A stretch of DNA of 31,560 nt, taken from the NCBI GenBank assembly GCA_019323195.1, contig JAHWHQ010000048.1, positions 1-31,560 on the forward strand, written 5' to 3'. The notes below the pieces were generated by a model, which had not been told where the DNA came from, did no database searches, and was given only the letters and a program-made list of their open reading frames with translations. Made by a program: the position numbers and the translations under genes. Source of the stretch: Candidatus Woesearchaeota archaeon (GTDB lineage: Archaea > Nanobdellota > Nanobdellia > Woesearchaeales > JACPBV01). Each line of letters begins with the position of its first letter. Positions within the stretch are counted from its first letter, which is position 1. This document shows, one piece after another, positions 24,432-31,012 of the stretch.

Positions 24432-25373
24432 TCAGCTCCTGTAAAACTCAGCAGCCAGCTCAGGCATTACAGAATTTATTATTATCCCTGATGAGAATTC
24501 AAAGCCTGCCCATTGGGCTATCCTTGGCGTAACCTCGATATGGAAGTGAAGATCCTCTTTTTTTGGCGAGTAATGGAAGTAGAGGTTGTATGAGAGGTTT
24601 AATTCCCTAAGCTTCAGAAGAATCCTTTTCAGTATGTCTGCCAGGTCCATCATCTCATTGTCTTCTAATTCATCAAGCCTTCCGATATGCCTCTTGGGAA
24701 AGACCCATACCTCGTAATTAAACCTTGATGCATAAGGTGCAAAGGCCAGGAATGTTTTGTTCTCAAGGCATTTCCTTCTGCTTTTTGTCTCTATCTTTAT
24801 TATATCGCAATAAGGGCATCTTTTGTGTTTTTTCACTGCAGTCATCTCTTCCCTTACAGCAGGAGGGATGTCAGGAAGTGCTGTTACCTGCACATGGGAA
24901 TGTATTATGGAGGTTCCTGCCTTTTCGCCGTGGTTCTTGAACACTGAGACATACTTTATGTTCTTCATCTTTTCAAGGTCGTTGACCCTTTTTTTGATGA
25001 CCTCAAGAAGAAGCTTTATATGCTCTTTATCAGTGTCCCATAGCTGGATTTTATGCTGGTTGGTATCTACAATAACCTCATGCTTGCCGTAGCCTGAGGA
25101 GTGCGAGAGGAACTTCTTCATCGTTTTTATCCTTGGAGAGCCTTTCAGCTCAACAAAAGGGAACTTGTTTGGAAACCACCTCAAGGCCCATCTGCTGTTC
25201 TCTTCCACCCTTCCTGTTTCAGGAGGGGTCATGCTCTCGTTGCCGGGGCAGAATACGCATATTTTGGGTTCTGCTGCATGGTGCTTCTCTTTGTACTCTT
25301 TAGGTCTTTTAGCCCTTACAGAAGCGGCAAGAACAAACCTGTCTAGGATGTAATCCTTTCTTAGCTCTAGCAT
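24432..25373 (-). CDS. galT: Galactose-1-phosphate uridylyltransferase (GalT-like)
   Basis: A 313-residue HIT-superfamily nucleotidyltransferase that exchanges UMP between UDP-glucose and galactose-1-phosphate. Seen are ICVFCPGNESMTPPE (zinc-site Cys pair), RWFPNKFPFV, GTSIIHSHVQVTALP (the HxHxQ active-site histidine; HSH replaces the common HPH), CPYCDIIK, EVWVFPKRH and LHFHIEVTPR. HSHVQ also occurs in GalT relatives of archaea, some of which are ADP-sugar or ATP adenylyl-transferring enzymes, so substrate choice is less certain than the family. It is convergent with apgM with zero spacing. Confidence 0.88.
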   Translation of the reverse strand: MLELRKDYILDRFVLAASVRAKRPKEYKEKHHAAEPKICVFCPGNESMTPPETGRVEENSRWALRWFPNKFPFVELKGSPRIKTMKKFLSHSSGYGKHEVIVDTNQHKIQLWDTDKEHIKLLLEVIKKRVNDLEKMKNIKYVSVFKNHGEKAGTSIIHSHVQVTALPDIPPAVREEMTAVKKHKRCPYCDIIKIETKSRRKCLENKTFLAFAPYASRFNYEVWVFPKRHIGRLDELEDNEMMDLADILKRILLKLRELNLSYNLYFHYSPKKEDLHFHIEVTPRIAQWAGFEFSSGIIINSVMPELAAEFYRS

Positions 25374-25435
25374 AAGATTGTCCCTTATTAAAATATATTT
25401 AAATGTTGTGTTTTAAAAAATTTTGCGTGATAAAA

Positions 25436-25600
25436 GGCTGCGTTCAAAATCTCGCTCCGCTTCGGGTTAGCAGCTTCAAAATCCTTAATGTTTTTATTAA
25501 TAGCTGACGTTCCCCGACGGGGTCAACCCCCTTGTCAGCTTAAAGAATTATTTAATAGGATTTTGACCTTAGGCTGCTAACCTACATTTTGAACGCAGCC
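25436..25600. repeat. Structured intergenic element, copy B (nested inverted repeat)
   Basis: The outer arms GGCTGCGTTCAAAAT (25436-25450) and ATTTTGAACGCAGCC (25586-25600) are perfect over 15 bp. Next GGTTAGCAGC (25465-25474) pairs with GCTGCTAACC (25573-25582), TCAAAATCCT (25476-25485) with AGGATTTTGA (25557-25566), and AGCTGAC (25502-25508) with GTCAGCT (25534-25540). The apex contains CCCCGACGGGG and an overlapping GGGGTCAACCCC. It lies between the divergent galT and helicase genes and ends about 24 bp before the helicase TATA box. It shares AAAATC, CTTCGGG(G)TT, the apex TCCCCG..GGGG and AACCTNCATTTT with copy A at 6983-7145. Confidence 0.75.
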
Positions 25601-25623
25601 AAGGATAACATTTTTTAGAAATC

Positions 25624-25630
25624 TTTATAT
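25624..25630 (+). promoter_or_regulatory. TATA box for the truncated helicase gene
   Basis: TTTATAT lies about 27 nt before ATG 25656, so the shortened helicase gene keeps a normal leaderless promoter. Confidence 0.55.
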
Positions 25631-25655
25631 TGCATTGCCTAATCTTTTTATCCTG

Positions 25656-26318
25656 ATGAAGCTGGAATCCCTAAAAAAAGACCTTCCGCATGAATTGTTC
25701 AATATCCTGGACAAAGAGGTAAAGGAATTAAGGCCTGCCCAGGAAAAGGCGGTGAAGAAAGGCCTGCTGAAAGGAAAAAGCCTTCTTGTATGCACGCCTA
25801 CTGCCTCTGGCAAGACCTTGATTGCAGAGATGGCAGGCATCAGGAACATCCTGGAGGGAAAAGGAAAATTCATCTATATCGTACCACTGAAGGCCCTGGC
25901 ATCTGAGAAGTTCAGGGACTTTAAGAAAAGGTACGGGGAACTCATAAGGATTGCGCTGTCCATCGGGGACCTTGATTCAGCAGACCCTTACCTGGCGGAT
26001 TATGACCTTATAATAACAGTAGGTGAGAAGCTGGATTCCCTCATAAGGCACCATACGCCATGGCTGAATTCTGTCGCTACGGTTGTTGTTGACGAAGTCC
26101 ATCTTCTTAACGACGTAAGCAGGGGGCCTACCCTGGAGATCCTTATAACAATACTGAAAAAACTGCTTAAGAACATGCAGCTTATCGCATTGTCAGCTAC
26201 CATAGGCAACCCTGAGGAGCTGGCAGAATGGCTGGGTGCTGAGCTTGTCATAGACAGGTGGAGGCCTGTAAAGCTGCATAAGGGCATATACATTGAAGAA
26301 GAGGTCGAATTTTACTGA
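25656..26318 (+). CDS. Hel308/Ski2-like helicase, first RecA domain only
   Basis: A 220-residue protein matching the N-terminal third of Hel308-type superfamily 2 helicases (full length about 700). Present are LRPAQEKAV (Q motif), TPTASGKT (motif I), VPLKALASEK (Ia), DEVH (II) and SATIGNPEELAEWLG (III). After VKLHKG the protein stops. The second RecA domain, winged helix, ratchet and C-terminal domains are absent, as are motifs IV-VI. Its stop overlaps the ftsY stop by 7 bp on the other strand. ATG 25656 is preferred over TTG 25635 because of the TATA spacing. It has no internal stop and a good promoter, so it is either a recent 3' deletion or a kept ATPase module. It cannot unwind alone by known mechanisms. 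Confidence 0.75.
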   Translation: MKLESLKKDLPHELFNILDKEVKELRPAQEKAVKKGLLKGKSLLVCTPTASGKTLIAEMAGIRNILEGKGKFIYIVPLKALASEKFRDFKKRYGELIRIALSIGDLDSADPYLADYDLIITVGEKLDSLIRHHTPWLNSVATVVVDEVHLLNDVSRGPTLEILITILKKLLKNMQLIALSATIGNPEELAEWLGAELVIDRWRPVKLHKGIYIEEEVEFY

Positions 26319-27739
26319 ATGCCAAGGCTGTCAACGATAAGGGAAGAGTCAAACTCTTTAAGGTCCTGAGATTCCTGGCCTGTGCCTCGGTAGATGATCG
26401 GCTTCTTGGTGACGTAGGAGACAGAGACAGCAGCCCCCCCTTTCTCGTCAATATCCGCCTTTGAGAGTATGATGCCGTCTATTCCAATAGCCTCGTTGAA
26501 GTTCTTTGCCTGCTCTACACAGTCATTCCCTGTTATCGACTCGCCAACAAATATCTTGAGATCAGGCTTTGAGATCCTTATGATCTTCTTCATCTCATCC
26601 TTCAGGTTGACGTTGCTGTGGATCCTGCCTGCTGTGTCGATAAGGACAACATCTACAGATTTGGATTTGGCGTATTTGACAGCGTCGAAAGCCACTGCCG
26701 CAGGGTCAGAGCCGTAGTTGTGCTTTATCAGCTTGACACCAAGCTTATCAGCGTGCAGCTGGAGCTGCTCTATAGAGGCTGCACGGAAGGTGTCTGAGGC
26801 GGCAAGGACAACTGAAAGGCCCTTGTCAAGAAGCATCTTTGCAACCTTTGCTATTGTAGTGGTCTTTCCGCTTCCATTGATACCTACAAAGCAGACGACA
26901 AAGGGCTTTTTTTCCTTTACCCTCTCAATTAATGAGAATGAGTCTTCCTTTAATATTTCCCTTATGGAGCCTGCCAGGCTGCCTGTTATTATCTCCTCTA
27001 TCTTTCCCCTTGCAAGAGGCTTTTCAACCACCTTCTCTGTAAGGTCTTCCTTTATCTTCTCGATGACCTCTACAGCAATGTTATTCTCCAATAAGGAAAC
27101 TTCCATATCCCAGAATATCTTTTCAAACTGCTCCCTGCTTATCTTTTTTGTTGTTATCTTCTCTTTTATCGTTCCAAACAAGCCTTTTTTCTCTTCAGGC
27201 TCTTTGGTTACCTCTTCTGTTTTTTCAGGCTTTTCCTGCTTTTCTTCTTCCTGTTTTTTTTCTGCAGCACCCTTCTCCAGGGGCAGGTCAGGGACATATT
27301 TATGCAGGGCAACATCCCATCTCATAGGAGGCTTTTCATATACTGTTTCTTCTTCTTTCTTCTTTTCCTTTATTATATCCCTTTTCTTTTTTTCCGGAGT
27401 TGTCTCCTTTTCCTTAGCTATCTTCTTTTCCTTTCTTCCTTCTTCCTTTTTTTCTTCTTTCTTGTCAGTTTCTGTTATTTTTTCCTTTTCTGGAGGCTTA
27501 GCTGTAGCTTCTTCCTTTTCAGGCTCTTCCTTATCTTCTGCCTTCTCTTCTTTTTTGACAGGCTCTTCTTCCCTTATATCCTCTTTTTTAGAAAACCTCT
27601 CCTTGATCCTGGAGATAAGGCTTTTTTTCTCTTCTGCCGGCTTTTCCACTATGATCTCTTCGCTCTTGCCTTCCTCCTCTATCTTGCTGGATATATTTTT
27701 TATGCTATTCTTTAATTTTTCTTTTAAGAACTTGAACAT
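26312..27739 (-). CDS. ftsY: FtsY, signal recognition particle receptor
   Basis: A 475-residue SRP receptor GTPase. The first 185 residues are extremely rich in Lys and Glu, interrupted by a short uncharged island (MRWDVALHKYVPDLP at 139-153). From about 187 the N domain begins (KGLFGTIKEKI), followed by the G domain: GINGSGKTTTIAKVA (P-loop at 286-293), DTFRAASIEQLQ, DTAGR, LSKADIDEKGG in the G4-G5 region and GTGQE. It works with SRP54 at the membrane to dock ribosomes translating membrane or secreted proteins. It is the third gene of prs-pfdA-ftsY; the pfdA-ftsY order is conserved in archaea. Confidence 0.96.
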   Translation of the reverse strand: MFKFLKEKLKNSIKNISSKIEEEGKSEEIIVEKPAEEKKSLISRIKERFSKKEDIREEEPVKKEEKAEDKEEPEKEEATAKPPEKEKITETDKKEEKKEEGRKEKKIAKEKETTPEKKKRDIIKEKKKEEETVYEKPPMRWDVALHKYVPDLPLEKGAAEKKQEEEKQEKPEKTEEVTKEPEEKKGLFGTIKEKITTKKISREQFEKIFWDMEVSLLENNIAVEVIEKIKEDLTEKVVEKPLARGKIEEIITGSLAGSIREILKEDSFSLIERVKEKKPFVVCFVGINGSGKTTTIAKVAKMLLDKGLSVVLAASDTFRAASIEQLQLHADKLGVKLIKHNYGSDPAAVAFDAVKYAKSKSVDVVLIDTAGRIHSNVNLKDEMKKIIRISKPDLKIFVGESITGNDCVEQAKNFNEAIGIDGIILSKADIDEKGGAAVSVSYVTKKPIIYRGTGQESQDLKEFDSSLIVDSLGIQ

Positions 27740-27743
27740 TTTC

Positions 27744-28163
27744 CTATTTTGATTTAGAGATTAATTCCCTTAGCTCTTTCTCAAGGCCTGAGGCATACAT
27801 GCTGATATGCTGCATCTGCGATGCAACCCTTGTGTGAAGAGCCTTGGTCTCTTCCACCTGCTTCTCCATGAGCTTTTTTGTGGATTCGATGTCCTTTACG
27901 ACAACGACATTAGAACCAACATTAACAAGAAATTCCCTGTTGTTCTTCAGTTCTGCCTTTGCAAATATCCCCGGGCTTAATGGCACCAATATCTCAGTGC
28001 CGCTGCCTGTCTTTTTGAACTCTTCCAGGCTCTGGATGGTCGACATAAGCTCAATAAGCTGCTGCTCTACAAGCTGGACCTGCTTCTGCATCTCCTTTAT
28101 CTGCTCCTCTGCCATCTTCATCTCCATGTACTTTTCCTGCAATTCCTTTTCGTCCTGTTTCAT
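27744..28163 (-). CDS. pfdA: Prefoldin subunit alpha
   Basis: A 139-residue protein with an N-terminal coiled coil (EKYMEMKMAEEQIKEMQKQ), a central double beta-hairpin region (EILVPLSPGIFAKAELKN, FLVNVGSNVVVVKD) and a C-terminal coiled coil, the layout of archaeal prefoldin alpha. Two alpha and four beta subunits form the jellyfish-shaped chaperone that passes unfolded proteins to the thermosome. GAGGT sits 5 nt before the ATG. It lies 8 nt after prs and 4 nt before ftsY. Confidence 0.95.
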   Translation of the reverse strand: MKQDEKELQEKYMEMKMAEEQIKEMQKQVQLVEQQLIELMSTIQSLEEFKKTGSGTEILVPLSPGIFAKAELKNNREFLVNVGSNVVVVKDIESTKKLMEKQVEETKALHTRVASQMQHISMYASGLEKELRELISKSK

Positions 28164-28171
28164 CTTTTACC

Positions 28172-29179
28172 TCACTGCTTATGGCAGCCTGATTTCCTCT
28201 TTTCCTCTATCTTCTTGTATAGGTCATCGAATAATACGCCCATCGGTGTCCCGTTGTATGTCTTTGTTATGGAATCTGCGAGCAATTTTGACAATGATAT
28301 CACCTTCAGCTTTGCCATCTTTTTCTCTTTTGGTATGCTTATGGTGTTTGTCACGATAACCTCTTTTATCGAGTCAGAGCCAAGCCTTTTGACTGCATCC
28401 CCTGAAAACAGGGCATGTGTTGCAGCCAGGTATATCTCTTTTGCGCCTTCTTCCTTTAATGCCTTTGCAGCGTTTGTTATCGTCCCTGCGGTGTCTATCA
28501 TGTCATCAGTTATAATGGCAATCTTGTCCTTTATGTCGCCTATTATGTTCATTATCTCAGCAACACCGTGCTCTGGCCTTCTTTTGTCTATTATGGCTAT
28601 GCTTGTCCCGAGGATCTTGGCCAACCTTCTTGCCCTTCTTGCCCCTCCGACGTCAGGCGATACTACAACGATATCCTTCAGCTTATTTTTCGGGCCTGAG
28701 AACTTGTCAAGAAAATAATCAGCGATAAGCGAGACCGCTTCAAGGTTGTCGACAGGCACGTTAAAGAAGCCCTGTATCTGGTCGACATGAAGGTCAAACG
28801 TCACGACCCTGTCTGCCCCTGCTGTCTCTATAAGGTTTGCCATCAGCCTGGCAGAGATAGGCTCCCTTGGAAGTGTCTTCCTGTCCTGCCTTGAATAGCC
28901 GTAGTATGGTATGATCGCGTTGATCTCTTTCGCAGACGCCCTTCTGCAGGCATCGATGATAAGGAGAAGCTCTATAAGCCTGTCGTTGACAGGAGGGGAT
29001 GTCGGCTGTATTATGAATACGGTAGAGCCCCTTACGCTCTTCTCGATATGGACATACATCTCGCCGTCATTGAATTTCTTTATCTCTATAGGGACGAGAG
29101 GTACCTTTAGGTATGATGATATCTCCCTGGCAAGCTCAGGGTTAGAGCTTCCTGCTATTATGCTCATCTTGTTCTGCAT
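28172..29179 (-). CDS. prs: Ribose-phosphate pyrophosphokinase (PRPP synthetase)
   Basis: A 335-residue enzyme making PRPP from ribose-5-phosphate and ATP. Recognised are IIAGSSNPELA, FNDGEMYVHIEKSVRG, IPYYGYSRQDRKTLPREPIS (the ATP flexible loop), TFDLHVDQIQGFF, VVSPDVGGARRARRLA and the PRPP loop ITDDMIDTAGTI. Its length is nearer bacterial type (about 315) than the short archaeal form (about 285). GGTGGT lies 4 nt before ATG 29179. It heads the prs-pfdA-ftsY operon and supplies PRPP for nucleotide synthesis, in line with purE and purC elsewhere in the window. Confidence 0.96.
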   Translation of the reverse strand: MQNKMSIIAGSSNPELAREISSYLKVPLVPIEIKKFNDGEMYVHIEKSVRGSTVFIIQPTSPPVNDRLIELLLIIDACRRASAKEINAIIPYYGYSRQDRKTLPREPISARLMANLIETAGADRVVTFDLHVDQIQGFFNVPVDNLEAVSLIADYFLDKFSGPKNKLKDIVVVSPDVGGARRARRLAKILGTSIAIIDKRRPEHGVAEIMNIIGDIKDKIAIITDDMIDTAGTITNAAKALKEEGAKEIYLAATHALFSGDAVKRLGSDSIKEVIVTNTISIPKEKKMAKLKVISLSKLLADSITKTYNGTPMGVLFDDLYKKIEEKRKSGCHKQ

Positions 29180-29306
29180 ATTACCACCTTTTCCTAGAAT
29201 TATTGGGGGTTTAAAAAGGTTTTGGAAAAATTATGGGAAACGGGGGATAGGTTAATCATATACACATACAAATCTTTTTATTTATATTCAATTCTCTTTT
29301 TAATAT

Positions 29307-29651
29307 ATGACTGTTGAAGAAGTTGCTGAGAGCATATTTGATGAATTTACCCAATCTGGTATAGATGTCAATATGACATCTGCTAAAATGCTTGCCAGGA
29401 TCAAAGGGATTCAGGAGAATATCTTACAGCCGGATATCCTGAAAAAAAACTATAGGGAAAGGCCATCTTTTTTGTGCTATAATCCTTATGAAGCTGAAAA
29501 TAAATGCAGGTTCAGGTTTAAGGAAAGGGAAGGGATTAGACAATACTTAAAGCCATGGATATACATAGGAAGGGATCTACTGCCATGTATGTCTTCAACA
29601 GCTTTATACAGCCTGGTAACCTATTGTGAAGGGAAAGCTAAGGGTGAATAA
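29307..29651 (+). CDS. Hypothetical protein (114 aa)
   Basis: A small soluble protein with no family I recognise. The N-terminal half looks helical (VEEVAESIFDEFTQSGIDV, SAKMLARIKGIQENIL); the C-terminal half has four scattered cysteines and the basic run RFRFKEREGIR. A TATA-like TTTATTTATA about 25 nt upstream predicts a leaderless transcript. It stands alone between the divergent prs and the convergent scpA, 28 nt from the end of scpA. Confidence 0.55.
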   Translation: MTVEEVAESIFDEFTQSGIDVNMTSAKMLARIKGIQENILQPDILKKNYRERPSFLCYNPYEAENKCRFRFKEREGIRQYLKPWIYIGRDLLPCMSSTALYSLVTYCEGKAKGE

Positions 29652-29679
29652 TCCAATAAGAAATAAGGTCCTGGGATTT

Positions 29680-30471
29680 TTAAGGGTTATTAGCCAACCC
29701 CAGCTCCTTATTGAGCTCTTCCTCTGTCTTCTTCAGCACGATGTCGATCTCGCCGAAGTGCTGCTGCTGGTATATGTCTATCTTCCTCTGGTTGGTGAGA
29801 TGGAGCAAAGGCACAAAGGTGTATATCTTGTCCTCTTTTGAGTCAGAGGGGACAAGCTGCGAGAATGTCAGTCTTTTCCTGCTGTGCTCCCAGAAGAAGT
29901 GTTTTATCCTGGTGTATATGTCCTTTATTACCTCTGAGATGTCCCTTTTCTTTTCAGGGGCCCTTATGTTCATAGGAGGGATGCTTTTCAGGACCCTTCT
30001 CCTCTTTACCTCTAACGCCCTTTCCAGCGCTCCCATAAGGTCATAGATGGAGACCTTCCTTTTCCTGGGCTGTGGAGTCCTCGGGATGAGGTTCTTAGGC
30101 ATGTCTTCCCTGGCTCTCGGCTCAAGCTCCTCTTCAAAATCCAGGGCCTCTTCCTCGTCCTGCTCGGATATAAGCCTGTCAAGGTATTCGATGTCCTCCC
30201 CTACTAATTTGTTTGACTTTATCTTAAGGAGGATAGCGGCTGCAAGCAGGACCTTCCCTGATATCCTGAAGTCAAACTCCTTGAGCTTCTTTATGGTCTC
30301 GATGTACCTTTTTGTCAATAATGAGATGTTGATGTCCCAGGGGTTCATCTTCTCGGACTTTATCAGCTCCTGGAGGATAGTCTTCCATGTAATCTCATCC
30401 TTTTCAAAGAGCATCTCAAATATCTGCTCATGGGGCTGGTTATCAGCCTTTGTTTCCAGCAGCTGTTCCAT
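29680..30471 (-). CDS. scpA: ScpA, kleisin subunit of the SMC complex
   Basis: A 263-residue kleisin that bridges SMC heads to help chromosome folding and segregation. The N-terminal domain has WKTILQELIKSEKMNPWDI and KVLLAAAILLKIKSNKL, the canonical ScpA helices; the middle is acidic (EDIEYLDRLISEQDEEEALDFEEE); the C-terminal winged-helix domain ends with FVPLLHLTNQRKIDIYQQQ and FGEIDI. I chose ATG 30471; the longer frame to 30543 adds a hydrophobic stretch that overlaps the TATA region (TATATAAAAAG, minus strand, near 30500-30515) and is not likely translated. Neither smc nor scpB is in the window. Confidence 0.92.
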   Translation of the reverse strand: MEQLLETKADNQPHEQIFEMLFEKDEITWKTILQELIKSEKMNPWDINISLLTKRYIETIKKLKEFDFRISGKVLLAAAILLKIKSNKLVGEDIEYLDRLISEQDEEEALDFEEELEPRAREDMPKNLIPRTPQPRKRKVSIYDLMGALERALEVKRRRVLKSIPPMNIRAPEKKRDISEVIKDIYTRIKHFFWEHSRKRLTFSQLVPSDSKEDKIYTFVPLLHLTNQRKIDIYQQQHFGEIDIVLKKTEEELNKELGLANNP

Positions 30472-30569
30472 TATACCTATCAGTAAAACCCTAAATATAA
30501 AAAGCTTTTTATATAATAGTCCAATCCATGCTATAGAAGCCATAAGCAGGTTTTACTGGTTTATGCTGC

Positions 30570-30642
30570 GGGCCCATGGTCTAGTGGTTATGACAACACC
30601 CTTACAAGGTGTGGATCCCCAGTTCGAATCTGGGTGGGCCCA
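30570..30642 (+). tRNA. tRNA-Val (anticodon TAC), no intron
   Basis: The acceptor arm GGGCCCA/TGGGCCC, D-arm GTC/GAC, anticodon stem ACACC/GGTGT with loop CTTACAA (TAC, Val), and T-arm CCCAG/CTGGG with TTCGAAT all pair correctly. Discriminator A; CCA is not encoded. It lies 13 nt before the tRNA-Gly gene, so the two are probably co-transcribed. Confidence 0.95.
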
Positions 30643-30676
30643 TTATTTTAGTAATGCGGTGGTGATCTAGTGGCTA

Positions 30677-30709
30677 CAACTGGTTCTGCTTTTGGAATCA
30701 GTTGCCATA
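30677..30709 (+). other. Non-canonical intron in the D-loop of tRNA-Gly
   Basis: Exon TGGC (30671-30674) pairs with intron GCCA (30704-30707) as the 4-bp central helix. The flanking 3-nt bulges are TAC and TAA; cutting after the second base of each gives a 33-nt intron. The intron core CAACTGGTTC/GAATCAGTTG folds as a long hairpin. The end could be shifted by one or two bases. Confidence 0.65.
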
Positions 30710-30727
30710 AATGATAGGGCCTTGCCA

Positions 30728-30742
30728 AACTAGTATGCAAAG
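30728..30742 (+). other. Canonical 15-nt intron at 37/38 of tRNA-Gly
   Basis: A full BHB: anticodon stem GGGCC/GGCTC, central helix TTGC (30722-30725) with GCAA (30737-30740), bulges CAA and AGA, loop ACTAGTAT. Excision rebuilds the 7-nt loop TTGCCAA. Confidence 0.85.
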
Positions 30743-30814
30743 AGGCTCTTACCCGGGTTCAAATCCCGGCCACCGCATTTATTCTTATAAACCTTTTTTC
30801 CAGCAAAACAAAAA

Positions 30815-30826
30815 TATTTATAAATA
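30815..30826 (+). promoter_or_regulatory. TATA box for the tRNA-Ile/tRNA-Glu pair
   Basis: TATTTATAAATA lies about 26-37 nt before the tRNA-Ile 5' end at 30852, the normal archaeal spacing for a tRNA promoter. Confidence 0.6.
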
Positions 30827-30883
30827 CACTATGTTCTCTCAGGTTCTAAACGGGCCCATAGCTCAGTCTGGTTTAGAGCGCCG

Positions 30884-30914
30884 TCTTTAGAAATTGAGGT
30901 TTCTAGAGGCGTAA
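30884..30914 (+). other. Non-canonical intron at 29/30 in the anticodon stem of tRNA-Ile
   Basis: Exon GCGC (30878-30881) pairs with intron GCGT (30909-30912) as the central helix; bulges are CGT and AAG; the intron stem CTTTAGAAA/TTTCTAGAG is 9 bp. The cut gives 31 nt and joins G29 to G30, completing the stem. Confidence 0.75.
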
Positions 30915-30922
30915 GTCTTATA

Positions 30923-30968
30923 TGAAATTTCCGGACACAATCCAAAAAGTCCAGGGATTCTCGAAGCC
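30923..30968 (+). other. Intron at 37/38 of tRNA-Ile (46 nt)
   Basis: Bulges are TAT (30921-30923) and CCA (30967-30969). The central helix CTTA with GAAG has three of four pairs (one A-G mismatch). The inner stem continues through GAAATTTCC.GGAC with GTCC.GGGATTC.TC, ended by an A-rich loop. The relaxed BHB makes the exact borders less sure than the other introns. Confidence 0.65.
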
Positions 30969-31012
30969 AGCCGGAGGTCGGGGGTTCAAATCCCCTTGGG
31001 CCCATACCTTAT

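Larger units (their letters stand above)
30656..30777 (+). tRNA. tRNA-Gly (anticodon GCC) with two introns
   Basis: The acceptor GCGGTGG/CCACCGC, T-arm CCGGG-TTCAAAT-CCCGG, anticodon stem GGGCC/GGCTC and loop TTGCCAA (GCC) are clear only when two insertions are removed. One (30677-30709, possibly to 30711) is in the D-loop; the other (30728-30742) is at the usual 37/38 site. The mature RNA would be about 74 nt. The body (GCGG start, D-loop TAGTGG, A discriminator) fits archaeal glycine tRNA. CCA is not encoded. Confidence 0.85.
30852..31004 (+). tRNA. tRNA-Ile (anticodon TAT) with two introns
   Basis: The acceptor GGGCCCA/TGGGCCC, D-arm GCTC/GAGC, T-arm GGGGG-TTCAAAT-CCCCT and variable loop AGGTC are intact and match the body of archaeal isoleucine tRNA. 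Position 3-70 is G-C, so it is not alanine. Removing 30884-30914 and 30923-30968 restores the anticodon stem CCGGT/GCCGG and loop CTTATAA, giving anticodon TAT and a 76-nt product. TAT would read AUA, a very common codon in these genes. The anticodon depends on the intron borders, which I derived by hand. Confidence 0.75.

Noticed and set aside
26318..27752. Long plus-strand open frame antisense to ftsY, rich in Ser and Phe
   Set aside because: It mirrors the Lys/Glu-rich ftsY arm on the other strand (AAG/GAA codons read as CTT/TTC). FtsY has all GTPase motifs, so the frame is a shadow.
30471..30543. N-terminal extension of ScpA with a hydrophobic segment
   Set aside because: The extension overlaps the promoter-like TATA sequence, and kleisins are soluble; the start at 30471 fits leaderless spacing.
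30656..30777. Reading CTTTTGGA in the D-loop insertion as a tRNA-Gln anticodon loop
   Set aside because: Its flanks do not form a 5-bp anticodon stem and the D-arm would not pair; the Gly(GCC) model pairs every arm.
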